DNA from: Tomocerus qinae
Lineage: Eukaryota; Arthropoda; Collembola; Entomobryomorpha; Tomoceridae
Direction: 5' to 3'
NCBI GenBank assembly: GCA_020055645.1
Contig: CM034546.1
Location: 17,360,001-17,424,000, forward strand
Length of the DNA: 64,000 nt
This document shows positions 61,179-64,000 of this stretch, piece after piece (within the stretch, counting starts at the first letter, position 1; the number at the start of each line of letters is the position of its first letter). The notes beneath the pieces are model-generated. The model did not search any database. It saw only the letters and a program-made list of their open reading frames with translations, and was not told the origin of the DNA. The position numbers and the translations under genes were made by a program.

Positions 61179-64000
61179 ATGGAGGATGAAAATATTTCTG
61201 ACTCTAACATTTTGTGTCAAGGAGAAATGGAGAGTGCGCCATTAATTTCGACATCGTCATCCAGCTCTTCTGACGCTTTGATGGAAGACAGGTCGGAGAA
61301 GAATATTACAAATAATTTCAGTATTCTCTGTGCAAATCTAACGAATATGTCAGAGGTCCTGAACCATATGGTGGAAAGTAAAATATTCAGCGTCGACGAA
61401 ATGGAAGAAATTGTAAGTTTTTTTCAAAATCTCTTCTGCTATAGTGTTTATAGTAGGTAACCTTGATAGTTTTTGGGGCAGGTACTAGCCTTATTTTCAT
61501 TAGACTGTAATATGGGTATAATTCCACTAAAATCATTACATTAGTTATTGTTTTACTATAATGAGTACCGAATTGTCCGTTTAAAAGAGTTAATTATTTT
61601 GTTTCATTATTCACAGCAAACTTGTACTACAAGTCTTAAAAGAAATACAGCGTTCTTCAAACTCCTTCTTAGAAAGGATTGGCCAAACATCCAAGACCTG
61701 GTGATTGAGATATTTCTGCAAACGTCCAATGCTCACATCGCTGCAACAATCATTTCAGGGTCTCCCAGAGCTCTTCAAGAATATAATATCCGACCTAAAA
61801 ACCGAAAGGTTAAAATAATATTCGCAATTGCATTCTCATTCTTGATTTTTGCACTTGTTGGTGGCATTTTGTACTGGGAACTAAGACCCCAAAAAGGCAT
61901 TCTTAACCAAAAATGGTGGCCTCGTAAAATGAATCTGGTCAACGCTTTCTACCAACGGAAATTCAATGGCACCGACATGCTTTTGGTTGAGGGATTGCAG
62001 TCAACTCTGAAAACTGCAGGGAAGGAAACTGAGTTTACATGGAGGAAGGTTGTCATTGTTGGATTCCCTGCTATAGGAAAGACCGAGATGGCGATTTGGT
62101 ATGCAAATCATTACAGCGATGACTACGATTTCATTATTTGGATCAGCTGCCAAAAAGAAAGTCTCCACACGTCTCTAATGAACTTGGCTAGACAATTGGG
62201 CATTCCCGGGAGAGAAGAACTAGATCAAGGGACGTTATCTAAAACGATATTCGACATTTTCAGCGGGCATAAATGTCTATGGATATTTGACTACGCAGAA
62301 TATAATGACAACCCGGAGGAGGAAGTTACTGGAATAAAAAACATTCTTTGGGAAATGAGATATCCAAACTTTGATTGTCTTATCACTTCCCAGAGTACTG
62401 AATGGGGTCGAGAAGCTGATTACGGAAAAGTGCAGAACTTTACAATGACATCATTTACTGAAAATGAAAGTGTGGACTTTCTAAAGACAAACTTGCAATC
62501 AAGAAAATCGGAGCCCATGTACGAAGACAATTTGGAAAGATTGGCACAGGTATTGGGCAATTTTCCCTTGGCACTCCAAATAGCAGTCAACACTTTGAAT
62601 GACGTACAGGACGAAAGTATACAAGAGTTTATTGACAACACAAATAGAGTTTTGAATTCTACATCCCATTTGCCTGACTACGGGAAAACCATTTATACGG
62701 CTATGAAGATGTCCATTGATTCGATAAGAGATATGGAGTACGGTGAGTTGGCCTATGACATAATGACTGTGTTTGGATACCTTCGCGCGGAAAATATAGA
62801 CAAGATGTTCTTCGGTAATGTTCTCTGTTGTGACAGTGAAGTAGATTTGAAAGAAGCCCTGAACTTACTACAAAAGCGCTTCCTAATTAGAATAACTGAA
62901 AACGATGTCATGGATTTCCCTGGAAAACAAAGTCTTGGCACTCTAAACATCCAACGTCTTCTTCAATTATTTATGAGGACTTTCGTAAATGAAGCGAAAA
63001 GTGAAAAACAAATTCTAATAAAAATACTCGAATCAGATGGCTTCATTTCGTATAAACTGACACCCTACGCGGAATATGCTATACAGTATGAAGATTTACA
63101 GGTACGATTTAATCAACTGAAAGCCAAGTTGATAGAACAACTGCAGTTAGACCATTTTATCCACGTTAAAGAATTCGAGGAAGCCGTTCTTCTCTCCAAA
63201 ATTATCCACACAGGGTATACAAGTGGCAATGGATTCCTTGCCAGTGCAAAAAACTATGGATTATGTTTGCATAAAACTGACAGGTTGGAGGAAGCGTTCG
63301 AAATATTTCTGATGTTGAATAAAACGTTGGATTGGGAACCTACTGAGAATTGGTTTGGTGTCAGTCTGGATCTCTCGAAGAAAGTAGACAAATTTCAAAC
63401 GTATTTATGGGGAATTAGTCTGCTTAGACGACTGGGAAAGGTAAACAAAATGTTGGAATTGCAGAAAGAGCTGGCATATAAATCTGACGTTTGGGGTTAT
63501 TTATTTGTCATCACTCGGTATATCGAACCTATTGATTTGTATATGTTAAAGGATATTAGACGCCTGCAACTATTTAGAACACAGGTGACTGTAGAGGAGT
63601 ATTCTGTAAAGACACCTTCAGAAGATGGAGTTGTCAAAGATGTTCTTGGATTTTATGGAGTTTCTTTTGTAGATAGTGAAGGTACATTTCTAGAAAGCAT
63701 AAATTTCACTCAACTTCACTATACCAATACCAGATGTCTAGATATTTCACGTACGATCGACTATCTTGAGCTTCCTCCATTAGAGATGAATGTCATTAAA
63801 CCATCTAATATCAATATTGATATTTCAAGGCTAGAGAAAACAACAACATTTGTTGCACTATCTGATGTAGACCTCGTTTGTACCGAAGAAAATTCGTATA
63901 TACAAGCTTTACATTTGTTAGGTTATAATAATCTCCACCATGAATGTTTCTTCAAATTGACAAATTTAAAACAATTGTGGATTTCTTATAGTTTCTGGAA
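61179..64000 (+). CDS. CARD-TM-NB-ARC-TPR-LRR receptor-like protein, copy 3 (3' partial)
   Basis: Exon 1 is 61179-61412 (234 bp) and exon 2 starts at 61617 and stays open to the window end, about 872 residues in all. The intron is GT-AG, phase 0, in the middle of the CARD, as in copies 1 and 2. Seen: CARD (LNHMVESKIFSVDEMEEI joined to QTCTTSLKRNTAFF), hydrophobic FAIAFSFLIFALVGGILYW, P-loop GFPAIGKTE, LWIFDYAE, LITSQ, GNFPLALQ, winged-helix region, a TPR-like stretch and the first LRR-like strands. It is on the opposite strand, head to head with copy 2. Similarity to copy 2 is high through NB-ARC and falls in the LRR part. No lesion is seen. Confidence 0.9.

Overview
The window is nuclear DNA of a eukaryote, most likely an arthropod. 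The evidence is an AT-rich sequence, many short GT-AG introns, a divergent ionotropic-receptor gene, clan-2-type cytochromes P450, an insect-type GMC oxidoreductase, and short CCTAA/TTAGG arrays like the arthropod telomere motif. A springtail would fit, but that is a guess. No bacterial operons, rRNA, tRNA or CRISPR array were seen.

Layout. 1-3.1 kb: a cysteine-rich repeat gene, cut by the window edge and no longer in one frame. 7.4-10.0 kb (+): a complete nine-exon GMC oxidoreductase with a hairpin transposon 36 bp upstream of its start codon. 10.4-12.5 and 14.4-16.5 kb (-): two seven-exon P450 paralogues, each with frame damage; P450 relics also lie near 26.4, 29.8-30.2 and 59.8 kb. 20.5-22.1 and 32.0-34.3 kb (-): two paralogous twelve-exon genes for secreted precursors in which each internal exon is one repeat of about 19 residues. 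26.6-28.6 kb (-): a divergent ionotropic receptor, with a relic copy beside it.

41.5-45.4 (-), 50.0-53.7 (-) and 61.2-64.0 kb (+, cut by the window end): three copies of a large receptor-like gene. The predicted order is Ser-rich N-terminus, CARD, one hydrophobic segment, NB-ARC ATPase, winged-helix/TPR region and divergent leucine-rich repeats. This resembles an NLR or an Apaf-1 relative with LRRs in place of WD40 repeats, which is unusual for an arthropod. The middle copy is intact, the third is open to the window edge and the first is a pseudogene. It is the strongest candidate for an undescribed system. The twelve-exon repeat precursors are the second.

Much of the remainder is non-autonomous DNA transposons and tandem repeats. 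Several have clear ends and target-site duplications: hAT-like with 8 bp, Mutator-like with 10 bp and Tc1/mariner-like with TA. There are also long-TIR and fold-back elements, one nested in another. P450, receptor, NLR-like and repeat-precursor genes all occur as dispersed copies with shared flanks, so the region has been shaped by repeated segmental duplication. Functions and links between genes are inferred from sequence only.
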